Shown here: positions 17,159 through 25,570 of the stretch, piece after piece | Layout: every line of letters starts with the position of its first letter | Numbering within the stretch: the stretch's first letter is position 1 | Notes under the pieces: model-generated | Databases searched by the model: none | Told to the model about the DNA's origin: nothing | Seen by the model: the letters and a program-made list of their open reading frames with translations, nothing else | Origin: Bacillota bacterium | Lineage (GTDB): Bacteria > Bacillota > UBA4882 > UBA8346 | Length of the DNA stretch: 64,000 bases | Assembly (NCBI GenBank): GCA_023401925.1 | Contig: JAEXDA010000043.1 | Span: 1 to 64,000 of the forward strand | Direction of reading: 5' to 3' | Made by a program: the position numbers and the translations under genes

Positions 17159-18907
17159 TTAAGCTTCCTGTTTTTTTAAATCCAAGATCCCTTGGAATTG
17201 TTCTTGGTAAATTTCATAATAATGCTTTTGGAGCGCTAATAACTGCCAGTGGGTTCCCCGTTCGACAATTTCGCCGTTTTCAATGAAAATAATCTCGTCG
17301 GCGTTCTTCACTGCAGAAATCCGGTGGGCGACAATGAATTTGGTCATACCCGAACGTTTTTCCAAGGCACGTTGTATTTGATATTCGGTTTCCATATCCA
17401 GATTGGATGTAGCATCATCCAAGATTAATAGGAGACTTTTTTTCACCAAGGCCCTCGCCAGGGCTACCCGTTGTTTTTCCCCGCCAGAAAGTCCAATTCC
17501 GCGCTCGCCGATGACCGTGTTATAACCATCCGGTAAATCGGAAACAAATTCATCGACTTTGGCATCCTTCGCCGCTGTCATAATTTCACTTTCCGGGGTT
17601 TCCGGCGAACCAAATTGAATGTTTTCCAGGATGGTATCGGAAAATAGAAAAGTCTCCTGCATTACCACGGATACTTGCTCCCTAAGCAACCCCAGAGGCC
17701 AGTCTTTAATATCTACACCGTCAATTGTGATTTTACCGGAACTGCAATCATAAAACCGGCTAATCAAGTTGATGATGGAACTTTTCCCTGAACCGGTGAG
17801 GCCCATAATAGCCACTGTCGATCCGGGTTTTACATCCAGATTGATATTTTTGAGTATCGTAGCGCCGTTGTATTCAAAATTGACATTTTCAAAGACAACC
17901 CGTCCTTGGATTTTTTGGGGTACAATCGGGTTCTTCGGACTTTTTATTGCCGGTTGCTCCTGGAATAGGGCTTCGATCTTTCCAAGTGAAGCCATACATT
18001 GGGCCAACATATTGGTAAGCCAGCCAAGCATTCTCATGGGCCAAATCAGCATGAAAAGATAATTGCTGAAAGCCGCCAGTGTTCCGATGGAAATGCTTTG
18101 GTCAATCACCAAATAACCGCCCACTGTGGTAACCAAGACAATGGCCAGATTGGTTAAAAACTCGATCCGGGGATATTGCCGGCCCCAAATCCTGGCCTGT
18201 TCCATATTTAGCTTGTAATTTTCCTGATTTTGCTCAAAGAATTTATGAACCTCATATTTTTCGCGTCCAAAAGCTTTTACGAGTCTCACTCCGGCCAAAT
18301 TTTCCTGCGCGGTTGTATTGATAAGCACCGCTTGATCGCTGATTTTGTCATAAACGACCCCGATTTGGCTTTCAAGCCGTAAAGCCAGGAAAGCGATGAC
18401 CGGCATTACCAGCAAAGCGATGAGAGCCAATTTCCAATGGAGCAGAAACAATAGGGTAGAAGCAACTAAAAAATAAATACACTGCTCAGTGAATAACATA
18501 AACCCAAAGACTACGGTGCGCATGATGTTATCGATATCTTCCTTTAACCTTGACATCAATTCACCGGTATTGACCCCGTCGAAATAGGAAAAAGAAAGGG
18601 TCTGCAAATGATCGAAAAGATCTTGCCTTAAATCGGTAACAACCCTTTGTCCGCCGCAGTCAAACAGAAATTCTTTGATATAGCCTAAAATAGCCCGGCT
18701 GACGGTAATTCCAAGTAAGGCCAGCAAGACTGTGGTCATGAGGCCAAGTTGTTTTCCGATAATGATTTTATCAATGACCACTTTCAGCAAGTGAGGATTA
18801 AACATATCCAATGCAATGCTGATGAACATGGCGGCAATCGCAATGATGAAGTAGCAGCGGAACCGGTTAATATACTGAAATAAGCGTTTCAAAGGAAACA
18901 CTCCCAT
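17159..18907 (-). CDS. ABC exporter half-transporter, BmrC-like subunit with degenerate Walker B
   Basis: A 582-aa ABC exporter subunit: six TM helices (about 15-300), Walker A GLTGSGKSS, signature LSGGE, and Walker B LLLILDDATSNLD with Asp where the catalytic Glu is expected. This Glu-to-Asp change marks the non-hydrolytic site in heterodimeric exporters such as TM287/288 and BmrC/BmrD. It lies 70 nt upstream of the other subunit and 39 nt downstream of a 50-aa ORF, all in one operon behind an attenuator-like leader. Confidence 0.9.
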   Translation of the reverse strand: MGVFPLKRLFQYINRFRCYFIIAIAAMFISIALDMFNPHLLKVVIDKIIIGKQLGLMTTVLLALLGITVSRAILGYIKEFLFDCGGQRVVTDLRQDLFDHLQTLSFSYFDGVNTGELMSRLKEDIDNIMRTVVFGFMLFTEQCIYFLVASTLLFLLHWKLALIALLVMPVIAFLALRLESQIGVVYDKISDQAVLINTTAQENLAGVRLVKAFGREKYEVHKFFEQNQENYKLNMEQARIWGRQYPRIEFLTNLAIVLVTTVGGYLVIDQSISIGTLAAFSNYLFMLIWPMRMLGWLTNMLAQCMASLGKIEALFQEQPAIKSPKNPIVPQKIQGRVVFENVNFEYNGATILKNINLDVKPGSTVAIMGLTGSGKSSIINLISRFYDCSSGKITIDGVDIKDWPLGLLREQVSVVMQETFLFSDTILENIQFGSPETPESEIMTAAKDAKVDEFVSDLPDGYNTVIGERGIGLSGGEKQRVALARALVKKSLLLILDDATSNLDMETEYQIQRALEKRSGMTKFIVAHRISAVKNADEIIFIENGEIVERGTHWQLLALQKHYYEIYQEQFQGILDLKKQEA

Positions 18908-18946
18908 CCTGAATTAATTTCTCCCAAAAACGTGATTCGCGCGGTT

Positions 18947-19099
18947 TTAGTTTTCAAAAGAATGACATAACTTGTTACCGTTTTGGCGGATTTTTTTGAT
19001 GTTTTTTCGTTCATCCTCCAAAACCCTGGTCCGGGGATCAATATTCCACATTACTCTGGTGTTGAGGCCCGGGATTTGTTTTTTTTTACGGTTTATCAT
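18947..19099 (-). CDS. 50-aa basic small protein in the exporter operon
   Basis: Starts at the ATG preceded by GGGAAAGGAT at good spacing. A longer reading frame reaching back through the leader terminators is unlikely to be translated. The product is very basic, with an N-terminal KKK run and the core MWNIDPRTRV. This resembles short uncharacterised bacterial proteins with an N-P/D-x-TRV core; that match is from memory and tentative. It is the first cistron after the two terminators and 39 nt before the BmrC-like gene. Role unknown; a regulator or accessory protein is possible. Confidence 0.6.
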   Translation of the reverse strand: MINRKKKQIPGLNTRVMWNIDPRTRVLEDERKNIKKIRQNGNKLCHSFEN

Positions 19100-19167
19100 G
19101 ATAATTATCCTTTCCCAGTAACCATCAAGGGGTGCGCGCACGCGCAAGTCCCATTGCCCTGAGATAT

Positions 19168-19197
19168 AAAAATTCCGTAGCAACCAAGCTACGGAAT
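19168..19197 (-). terminator. Leader terminator T2 of the exporter operon
   Basis: On the minus strand, a perfect 10-bp stem (ATTCCGTAGC with GCTACGGAAT), 6-nt loop and a TTTTT run. It lies inside the leader, about 70 nt before the 50-aa ORF, so it would have to be bypassed for operon expression. Confidence 0.75.
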
Positions 19198-19206
19198 CCA
19201 AGAAAC

Positions 19207-19233
19207 AAAAAAGCACGATAACCTAATTCGTGC
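19207..19233 (-). terminator. Leader terminator T1 of the exporter operon
   Basis: On the minus strand, GCACGA and TCGTGC around a 9-nt loop followed by six Ts. It lies about 10 nt upstream of T2, in tandem. Confidence 0.65.
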
Positions 19234-19338
19234 CCTTCACAAATACCTCGTTTGATCAATTCATTCAACCGGATACTATGTTATGGATAAGGCGATGGTT
19301 ACACTATTTCACGATTATGCAATTAATGCAAAGATACC

Positions 19339-19362
19339 TCATTTATTTTCATTGTAACGCAT
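19339..19362 (-). CDS. Putative leader peptide MRYNENK
   Basis: A 7-codon ORF about 30 nt after the predicted transcription start, behind the purine-rich AGGAAAGGAG. Spacing to the ATG is short from GGAG and normal from AGGA. An overlapping alternative, MKINEVSLH (19323-19352), starts 10 nt later. Position and size match leader peptides that sense ribosome stalling. Not verified. Confidence 0.4.
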   Translation of the reverse strand: MRYNENK

Positions 19363-19399
19363 ACTCTCCTTTCCTAAAATGTATACAATATACTTTTTT

Positions 19400-19428
19400 A
19401 GTATATGACAAATAAGAATTCCTGTCAA
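19400..19428 (-). promoter_or_regulatory. Strong sigma-A promoter of the exporter operon
   Basis: TTGACA (19423-19428), exactly 17 nt, TATACT (19400-19405) on the minus strand: a near-consensus promoter. The -10 lies inside overlapping dyads (TATACT-A5-AGTATA, and GTATA-CAA-TATAC at 19381-19393) that could be an operator. Confidence 0.75.
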
Positions 19429-19592
19429 CCAGATTTTAGGAGGTAGGATGAAAACGATGGTCTTTTGTTAGCAAACTTTTTACGGTTTGATTGTTTTAAC
19501 TTTTTAGTCGGCATAAAAGCGGTTTGCCGGCTTTGGTTGACGCTGGAATCCATCAACTTTTAGCCGTTGGCAGCGGTGGCTTTTGTATCATA
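19429..19592. other. Short intergenic spacer
   Basis: Separates the exporter promoter from the end of the permease gene. No ORF or clear terminator found for the permease. Confidence 0.4.
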
Positions 19593-20834
19593 CTAAAAAT
19601 GAAAGATTGTCAAATATCCATAACAAATCAAACACAATATCAGGGTAAGCGGTAATCCTACTTTGAGGTAATCAAAAAAAGAAATTTTAATGCCTTCACG
19701 TTTGGCGCTTTCAGCAACAATTAAGTTGGCCATTGAACCCGTGAGAGTCAGGTTGCCTGCGATGGTGCTGAAAATTGCCATTCCGGCCCACCATAATTTT
19801 CCGGTACCGGCAGGAATCAAGAATTTCAATAATAATACAGCCGGCACATTACTGAAAATATTGGACAATAATACCGTTAGAATGCTAAAAACCGAAAATT
19901 GCTTAAAATTGAGAAAATCCAGTTCTCGAAGAAACCATTTCATGAGACCGCTGTGTTCGACCCCGCCCATAATGATAAACAAGCCGCAAAATATGACTAG
20001 CAGATTGAAATCAATGCTGGCATAGACTTTATTGGGCTTAAGCCGCCTGGTCATTAAAAGGTAACCCGCTCCGAGACTGGCAACCATCACTGTATCCACT
20101 CCGGCAAGAAACCCGACGGCAATAACCAACATTGTCAGTAAAGATTTACCGATTAAATAGTGGTGATAGCCGCCTTCAAGCGGCGGGCGGGAGGGTATGT
20201 TTCCTTGAAGTTCCTTGTGAAATATCCAAACAAGGAAGTAATAATTGAGGAATAACCCGATAATTGATAAAGGAAAAGCAAGGCGACAGTATTGGAAAAA
20301 AGAGAGATGGGATAGACTGCCAATTAGAATGTTTTGGGGGTTACCGATTAAAGTTGCCACGCTGCCGATATTGGATGCCGTTGCGACGCTGATTGCATAT
20401 GGAATCGGGTTTATTTCAGCGCGTTTGCATATTAAAATGACGATAGGGGTAAACAGTAGACAAACAATATCATTGATGAAAAAAGCGGAGAGTAAGCCGG
20501 TAATCATGATTACAATAAACAAAAGTTGCTTTTGACTTTTGGTATTTTTCAACAGCATATTGCCGATGAGTTGAAAGAAACCTGCCAATTTCAGGTTGGC
20601 GGTTACAATCATCATGGAAAATAATAGTACGATAGTGCGGAAATCAATGGACTGAGTTGCTTGATTGAAAGTCAGGATGCCGGCAGCGATAACTGCTGTA
20701 GCTCCGATTATTGCCACTCCAGCGCGGTCAACACGAAACACCGGACTTTTTCCCAGTGTAAACACAAGTAATGTAATTCCTAAAACAATTGCCGAGATAA
20801 TGATAGGGTAGTCCAAAAAAGTCAATCCTTTCAA
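19593..20834 (-). CDS. ArsB/NhaD-type (ion transporter superfamily) permease
   Basis: A 413-aa integral membrane protein with about 11-12 TM helices. It has the two symmetric re-entrant signatures of the ArsB/CitMHS/NhaD group: ATASNIGSVATLIGNPQN near residue 155 and the GNLTLTGSMANLI region near residue 365. Members move arsenite, Na+/H+ or dicarboxylates, and the sequence alone does not tell which. No ars genes are adjacent, so arsenite efflux is not supported. Monocistronic on the minus strand. Confidence 0.8.
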   Translation of the reverse strand: MKGLTFLDYPIIISAIVLGITLLVFTLGKSPVFRVDRAGVAIIGATAVIAAGILTFNQATQSIDFRTIVLLFSMMIVTANLKLAGFFQLIGNMLLKNTKSQKQLLFIVIMITGLLSAFFINDIVCLLFTPIVILICKRAEINPIPYAISVATASNIGSVATLIGNPQNILIGSLSHLSFFQYCRLAFPLSIIGLFLNYYFLVWIFHKELQGNIPSRPPLEGGYHHYLIGKSLLTMLVIAVGFLAGVDTVMVASLGAGYLLMTRRLKPNKVYASIDFNLLVIFCGLFIIMGGVEHSGLMKWFLRELDFLNFKQFSVFSILTVLLSNIFSNVPAVLLLKFLIPAGTGKLWWAGMAIFSTIAGNLTLTGSMANLIVAESAKREGIKISFFDYLKVGLPLTLILCLICYGYLTIFHF

Positions 20835-20992
20835 TTATTTAAAGAGTCCAGATTCATTTAAAAGCTTTTCAGTTATTCTTTGAATTTAAAAGCTTTCCTT
20901 TGGGAAAAACATCTTTTAATCAGAATGTAAATTTACCGAAAAATGAGAATGAAATTAGTTAAAGGAGAATTAAGTGATGTGGAGATGTTCGG

Positions 20993-21196
20993 ATGAGTCT
21001 CCGAAAAAAAGAGGACTTGATTTGCAGAAATATAAACATTATCCAAAAATGATAAGGGGATCTGGCTATCGCTCTTTTGCTATTGTTAACTATCATAACG
21101 TTTTTAGTTTATTGTGGGATTTTAAGTTTTTCGAGTGGAAAAGGCATAGGTTATTCTGTAAAACATTTATCCGACCATCCCGAATTAAACGGATGA
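20993..21196 (+). pseudogene. Broken small membrane protein (two in-frame stops)
   Basis: An ATG at 20993 with TGGAG 8 nt upstream opens MSLRKKEDLICRNINIIQK, then meets TGA TAA (21050-21055). The same frame continues after the stops with a clear TM helix (IALLLLTIITFLVYCGIL) and a polar tail ending HPELNG at a TGA. Basic start, TM and tail together look like one small membrane protein interrupted by tandem stops, or two overlapping micro-ORFs. No homolog recognised. Confidence 0.3.
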
Positions 21197-21233
21197 AAAT
21201 AGAAACAAAATCAGAGCCATTTTAATTTCATGG

Positions 21234-21659
21234 TTATTTTAAAGCAATGACCAATGCGCCCGCCACGATCAGCAAACCACCGGTTACAGTTTTGAAATCG
21301 GCTTTTTCTCCCAGGAAAATGAATGCCAGCATCATTGCGAAAACCACTCCCAGCTTATCAATGGGGGCAACCTTGGAAGCGGGGCCCAATTGCAGCGCCC
21401 GGTAATAACATAGCCATGAAGCTCCGGTTCCTAATGCGGAAAGAATCAAAAAAGTCAACGTTTTGCCTGATAGCTTTGCGGGGTTTTGCCACTGGCCGGT
21501 TACCAAAACAATTCCTCCGGCGAAAATGAGAACCACGATTGTCCGTAGAAAGGTGGCTACGTTGGAATTTATCCCAGTTACTCCAATTTTGCCGAAAAGA
21601 GCAGTCAGTCCTGCAAAAAATGCTGAGCCGAGCGCATAATACATCCATGTGGGGAACAT
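21234..21659 (-). CDS. Single-domain EamA-family transporter
   Basis: A 141-aa membrane protein with five TM helices that make one EamA (drug/metabolite transporter) repeat, half the usual ten-helix DMT permease. The end of the domain is intact: LGPASKVAPIDKLGVV, then FLGEK and a final Gly-rich helix. Such half-size members are thought to work as dimers. The start is set by AGAGGTG before the ATG at 21659 rather than the upstream ATG at 21695. Substrate unknown. Stands alone. Confidence 0.85.
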   Translation of the reverse strand: MFPTWMYYALGSAFFAGLTALFGKIGVTGINSNVATFLRTIVVLIFAGGIVLVTGQWQNPAKLSGKTLTFLILSALGTGASWLCYYRALQLGPASKVAPIDKLGVVFAMMLAFIFLGEKADFKTVTGGLLIVAGALVIALK

Positions 21660-21890
21660 CCGATGCACCTCTTTCCAAAAATGATTTGGATTCAAATTTT
21701 GTACTCCATGATTAATTCAATTCCGGGGGAATAGATCCTTCCTCAAATTTTATCAGGTTTATTTTCGGTTAGACAATAAAATACAGAAAATTATACAATA
21801 ATCTTCAAACTTGCAAAAATCGACAGAGAATCCGTGGAAGAATATGTATAATGTCAATATGAACATTGAATCCAGTACGAGGAGGACTTT

Positions 21891-21968
21891 TTGGTTATCC
21901 TGGGTTTTATGGATAGACTCAGTTCATATAAAGAAATTATGCAGTTCATCCACTCGGAGTCAGCTTGA
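21891..21968 (+). CDS. Possible 25-aa upstream ORF before the first HD-GYP gene
   Basis: A TTG start with an excellent GAGGAGG 5 nt upstream, ending at TGA 63 nt before the HD-GYP start. A TATAAT (21846-21851) lies about 40 nt before it. The product (MVILGFMDRLSSYKEIMQFIHSESA is spread over 25 codons) resembles no family I know. It could be a leader or regulatory peptide. Confidence 0.35.
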   Translation: MVILGFMDRLSSYKEIMQFIHSESA

Positions 21969-22031
21969 CTTTGTCGTTTAGTTTTAGGATCGAAATAGAG
22001 GTTTATTTTGATTGAGCGGGAGGTATTGGCA

Positions 22032-23075
22032 ATGCCGAAGATTTCGCCAACCGAAGCTAAACCCGGTATGATACTGGCATCACCCATCCGTCGGGCCAAG
22101 GATGGTTTGGTCCTACTCCAGGAAAACGTGAAACTCAACCCGTTATTGATCAATAAAATCAGGAAGTTGGACCTTGATTCGATTTGGGTGCAAAAAACTT
22201 CAGTCGACAATGAGTCGGCCGTCCCGGAACCGATTAAGGATGAAATTCGTTTCAACGCGAATTCAATACTTCGGACAACCTTTCATCAGTTGAAGGAAAG
22301 TCAAAGGCTGGAGATGGCTACAATACAAGATTTGGTCAAGGACATTCTTGATTCGATCCTTGGCAATACTTACGTTATCTATAACATCCATCGAATTAAC
22401 TCTTATGATAGTTACACTTTTTCCCACTCGGTCCATGTATGCGTTTTATCCTTGTTGATTGGTTCCATGATGAATCTGGGGCGGAACGAACTGGAGATTC
22501 TGGGTGTCAGTGCTTTGTTGCATGATATTGGAAAAATTTATATTGATTTTTGGGTTTTAAACAAACCCAGTAAATTAAATCTCCAGGAATATGAAATGAT
22601 TAAGACTCATACCAGAGAGGGGTACCAAGCTCTCAGAAAAAGTGTCCAGATGAGTTTTTTAATCCCCCACATGGCGTTGGAACATCATGAGCGGGAAGAT
22701 GGCTCGGGTTATCCGAGAGGGTTAAAGGGCAAGCGCATTCACCGTTTCGCTAAGATTATAGCGGTAGCCGATGTTTTTGATGCGATGACAGCGACTCGTG
22801 TTTATAAAGAGGGGGTTCCGCCATTTCTTGCCATTCAAGAAATTTCCGAAAACACTCCTCTTAAGTACAATTTCGATGTAGTGAATACTCTTAAAAAAAT
22901 TGTTACCCCTTTTACCAGGGGAAGCGTTTTGGTTTTAAGCAATCATCAAACCGTAGAAGTAATTTCTATCTCCCGGTACCAGTGTTTAATCAAGGTCATC
23001 GACGGTATCAATCAGGGGGAGATTTATAATTTATATCAAAAACCGGAAATCAACGTTGTTCGGAGAGTTTGCTGA
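22032..23075 (+). CDS. HD-GYP domain protein (probable c-di-GMP phosphodiesterase), copy 1
   Basis: A 347-aa cytoplasmic protein. An N-terminal domain (about 1-100) begins PKISPTEAKPGMILASPIRR. The HD-GYP domain (about 110-310) has the metal motif LLHDIGK and the signature HHEREDGSGYP followed by AKIIAVADVFDAMT. HD-GYP proteins linearise c-di-GMP to pGpG/GMP. The C-terminal tail is nearly identical to copy 2 (DGINQG, YNLYQKPE, VVRRVC). Start chosen at the ATG with GGGAGGT upstream; the same 5' context is kept in copy 2. A tandem duplication. Confidence 0.9.
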   Translation: MPKISPTEAKPGMILASPIRRAKDGLVLLQENVKLNPLLINKIRKLDLDSIWVQKTSVDNESAVPEPIKDEIRFNANSILRTTFHQLKESQRLEMATIQDLVKDILDSILGNTYVIYNIHRINSYDSYTFSHSVHVCVLSLLIGSMMNLGRNELEILGVSALLHDIGKIYIDFWVLNKPSKLNLQEYEMIKTHTREGYQALRKSVQMSFLIPHMALEHHEREDGSGYPRGLKGKRIHRFAKIIAVADVFDAMTATRVYKEGVPPFLAIQEISENTPLKYNFDVVNTLKKIVTPFTRGSVLVLSNHQTVEVISISRYQCLIKVIDGINQGEIYNLYQKPEINVVRRVC

Positions 23076-23400
23076 ATGAACATGGGTTGATTCTTCTTGT
23101 TTTCTTCCTGAGTCCAGTTGGTTGCAGAACCGAACGGTCCACTTCTTTTAATCCCCAATCAAAATAATGGATGGTTTTTAGATAAAGACAGCCAGCCCAG
23201 ATCAATTCACCTTTGTGGATAATCTTTCATTCCCTAATTAAAGGATTAAAGAGTTTTTATATTGTAAAATACGAAAAGTAACAGAAAGTAACGTATTTCG
23301 AGCCTTTAAAAAGCGACAAATAATCACGGAAAGTCTTTATATAATAAAATTAATCTTTATGATGGATTAAAATTTTTTTTGCATGTGGGAGGTATTGAAA
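23076..23400. other. Intergenic spacer between the HD-GYP copies
   Basis: AT-rich. No ORF, no c-di-GMP riboswitch signature and no clear terminator seen. The last 20 nt repeat the ribosome-binding context of copy 1. Confidence 0.4.
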
Positions 23401-24444
23401 ATGCCCAGGATTTCATTGTCCGAAGCAAGACCCGGCATGATCCTTGAGGAACCTATCCGCAGGTCCGAAGACGGGCTGATTTTACTTCAAAAAAACATTG
23501 AATTAACGGAGTCATACATTCAAAAAATTCAAAAGCTCAGTTTGGGATCGATTTCTGTAAAAGAATATCAAAATTTGGACGAATATATGACTCTTGAAGT
23601 AATCAAAGAAGAAACCCGGTTAAAAGCTTGTACAATACTCCAGTCAACCTTCAGCCAACTGCAAGAAGATAAAATGATTGAGGTAAACAAATTACGAGAT
23701 TTAGTCACAGATATCCTCGATGAAATCCTCGGCGACATAACGATTGTTTATGCTCTTGGCAGAATGAATGCATATGATAATTATGTTTTTTCACATTCTG
23801 TCGATGTTTGTGTATTTTCATTATTAACCGGATCGCTGATGAATCTCAGATGCAATGAAATGGAGATTTTAGGAATCAGCGCCTTGCTCCATGATATTGG
23901 AAAAATATTCATTGATGACAGGCTTTTGAGCAAACCGGATAAATTAGATACAACTGAATATGAAATCGTTAAAACCCATACCCGTGAAGGTTATGACTTG
24001 CTTAAAAAAAGAGCCAATCTCAGTTTTTTAATTCCTCATATGGCCCTTCAACATCATGAAAGAGAAGATGGCTCAGGTTATCCCAGGGGAATAACAGGTA
24101 AACGTATTCACCGCTTCGCCAAGATCATAGCAGTTGCAGATGGTTTTGATGCGATGACATCGATGCGCGTTTATCATCAACCCGTTCCTGCTTCAGCTGC
24201 TATTCAGGAAATTTGTGAAAATACGCCGCAGAAATATAGCTCGGATGTAGTGAATTGTTTTAAAAGAATCATTACACCTTACGTCACGGGAAATATCCTG
24301 GTTTTAAGCAACCAACAAACGGTTGAAGTCATTGCCAGTTCTCGGTTAAAATGTTTGATTCGCGTGATTGACGGTATCAATCAGGGGCAAGTCTACAATT
24401 TATACCAAAAACCAGAATTAAGCGTAGTAAGGCGGGTCTGTTAA
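23401..24444 (+). CDS. HD-GYP domain protein (probable c-di-GMP phosphodiesterase), copy 2
   Basis: A 347-aa paralog of the preceding gene, exactly the same length. It keeps the active-site motifs (LLHDIGK, HHEREDGSGYP, AKIIAVADGFDAMT) and the C-terminal YNLYQKPE...VVRRVC, so both copies should be catalytic. Divergence is concentrated in the N-terminal domain about 60-95, the likely signal-input part. GGGAGGT lies 7 nt before the ATG. It ends at a bidirectional terminator facing lepB. Confidence 0.9.
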   Translation: MPRISLSEARPGMILEEPIRRSEDGLILLQKNIELTESYIQKIQKLSLGSISVKEYQNLDEYMTLEVIKEETRLKACTILQSTFSQLQEDKMIEVNKLRDLVTDILDEILGDITIVYALGRMNAYDNYVFSHSVDVCVFSLLTGSLMNLRCNEMEILGISALLHDIGKIFIDDRLLSKPDKLDTTEYEIVKTHTREGYDLLKKRANLSFLIPHMALQHHEREDGSGYPRGITGKRIHRFAKIIAVADGFDAMTSMRVYHQPVPASAAIQEICENTPQKYSSDVVNCFKRIITPYVTGNILVLSNQQTVEVIASSRLKCLIRVIDGINQGQVYNLYQKPELSVVRRVC

Positions 24445-24496
24445 ATTTCTTTTTGGGAAAACGCCGTTTCCATAATGTTTAATGATGGAGTGAATA

Positions 24497-24545
24497 AAAA
24501 GTCCCCCGGTACGCACGCGTGTAAGACGGATGCCCCGGGGGTTTT
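24497..24545. terminator. Bidirectional intrinsic terminator
   Basis: CCCCCGG (24503-24509) pairs with CCGGGGG (24535-24541), flanked by an A-run on the left and a T-run on the right, between convergent HD-GYP and lepB genes. The loop is long (25 nt). Confidence 0.6.
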
Positions 24546-24596
24546 GTAACTTATGATAATAAAAATGTTTTTGCCACAGTTCTTGCAAACTCCTCG

Positions 24597-25271
24597 TCAA
24601 TCAATCATTTTGAAGAGTTCGTGGAGTCTGACCTGGCGGTGCTGTTTATCAAAGCTCCAAAAGGTGAACAAAGGGGTTCCAAACACATTTTTTACCGGAA
24701 CAAATCCCCAGTAGCGCGAGTCGTAAGAATTATCCCGATTATCGCCCATCACGAACAATTGGTATTTAGGAACGGTAACCGGACCGTAGCTACGGGACAC
24801 ACTATTTTCATCCATGGTATCGGTGAAACGGGCATAGGGTTCATGAAGAGCTTTGCTGTTGATATAAACGGTTTTTCCATGAATCGAAACTTGTTCTCCG
24901 GGTAACCCGATGACTCTTTTAACATAATTCACCTTTTCATCGAGAGGATACTTGAAAATGACAATATCACCGCGTTTTATTCTTTGGTATCCCGGCAATT
25001 TTATTTTGGTATAGGGGAGAAATCCGCCATAAATGGAGGGAAGTGCGATGTAACGGGTGTTGGTCATGATGGTTGGTTCCATGGAGCCGGTTGGCGTTTC
25101 GTAACTGGCAACAACAAAAGGCTGAATGATAAAAAATGTTAAACCGAAAATTAATAGTAAAGAACGTAATTCCCACCAGACACGGATGTACCAAGGACTA
25201 TCGGCAAGAGCATCGGCCGGTTTACCGATGATGAAGGCCAAAACTGGCTTTATCCGGGTTCCAAGAGACAT
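24597..25271 (-). CDS. lepB: Signal peptidase I
   Basis: Membrane serine protease that removes Sec signal peptides. 224 aa with one N-terminal TM helix (about 35-55). The catalytic Ser63 lies in PTGSMEPT, the catalytic Lys118 in VKRVIGLPGE, and box E is GDNRDNSYDSRYWG. The size and single TM match the Gram-positive/cyanobacterial S26A type. AAGGGGTGA precedes the ATG. No lipoprotein or export operon is adjacent. Confidence 0.95.
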   Translation of the reverse strand: MSLGTRIKPVLAFIIGKPADALADSPWYIRVWWELRSLLLIFGLTFFIIQPFVVASYETPTGSMEPTIMTNTRYIALPSIYGGFLPYTKIKLPGYQRIKRGDIVIFKYPLDEKVNYVKRVIGLPGEQVSIHGKTVYINSKALHEPYARFTDTMDENSVSRSYGPVTVPKYQLFVMGDNRDNSYDSRYWGFVPVKNVFGTPLFTFWSFDKQHRQVRLHELFKMID

Positions 25272-25570
25272 TGTTTCACCCCTTTTGGTTTATCCAAAAG
25301 AACCAATTTTCCGGCAATCCACAGGTTGAATTTCCCCGGTAAGAATATTTGACCCGTGAAAATATCCATCGATGCCGTTTATTTCCATCGGATAAAATGG
25401 ATAACGAAACCGGTTTGAAAAAGTTTCCAGAGGAACGATTAAATTGAAACAATCGGGTAAGTTCCAAGCGATGTTGGCTCCTGGGATGCTGGGAAAATAA
25501 TTGTATCAGCAGGGAAAGAGAATGCCGATCGCGAAAAAAGAAGGACTAAACTATTAAAGTTGGAAATAAA

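Noticed and set aside
19593..20834. Arsenite efflux assignment for the permease
   Set aside because: The fold group includes ArsB, but no arsR, arsC or arsA lies nearby, so only the superfamily is called.
20974..21225. 83-codon plus-strand frame
   Set aside because: Good upstream AAAGGAG, but its product has no sensible features, and another frame across the same bases encodes a clear TM helix.
21696..23400. c-di-GMP riboswitch near the HD-GYP genes
   Set aside because: Looked for the conserved GEMM core upstream of both copies and upstream of the Cache MCP; not present.
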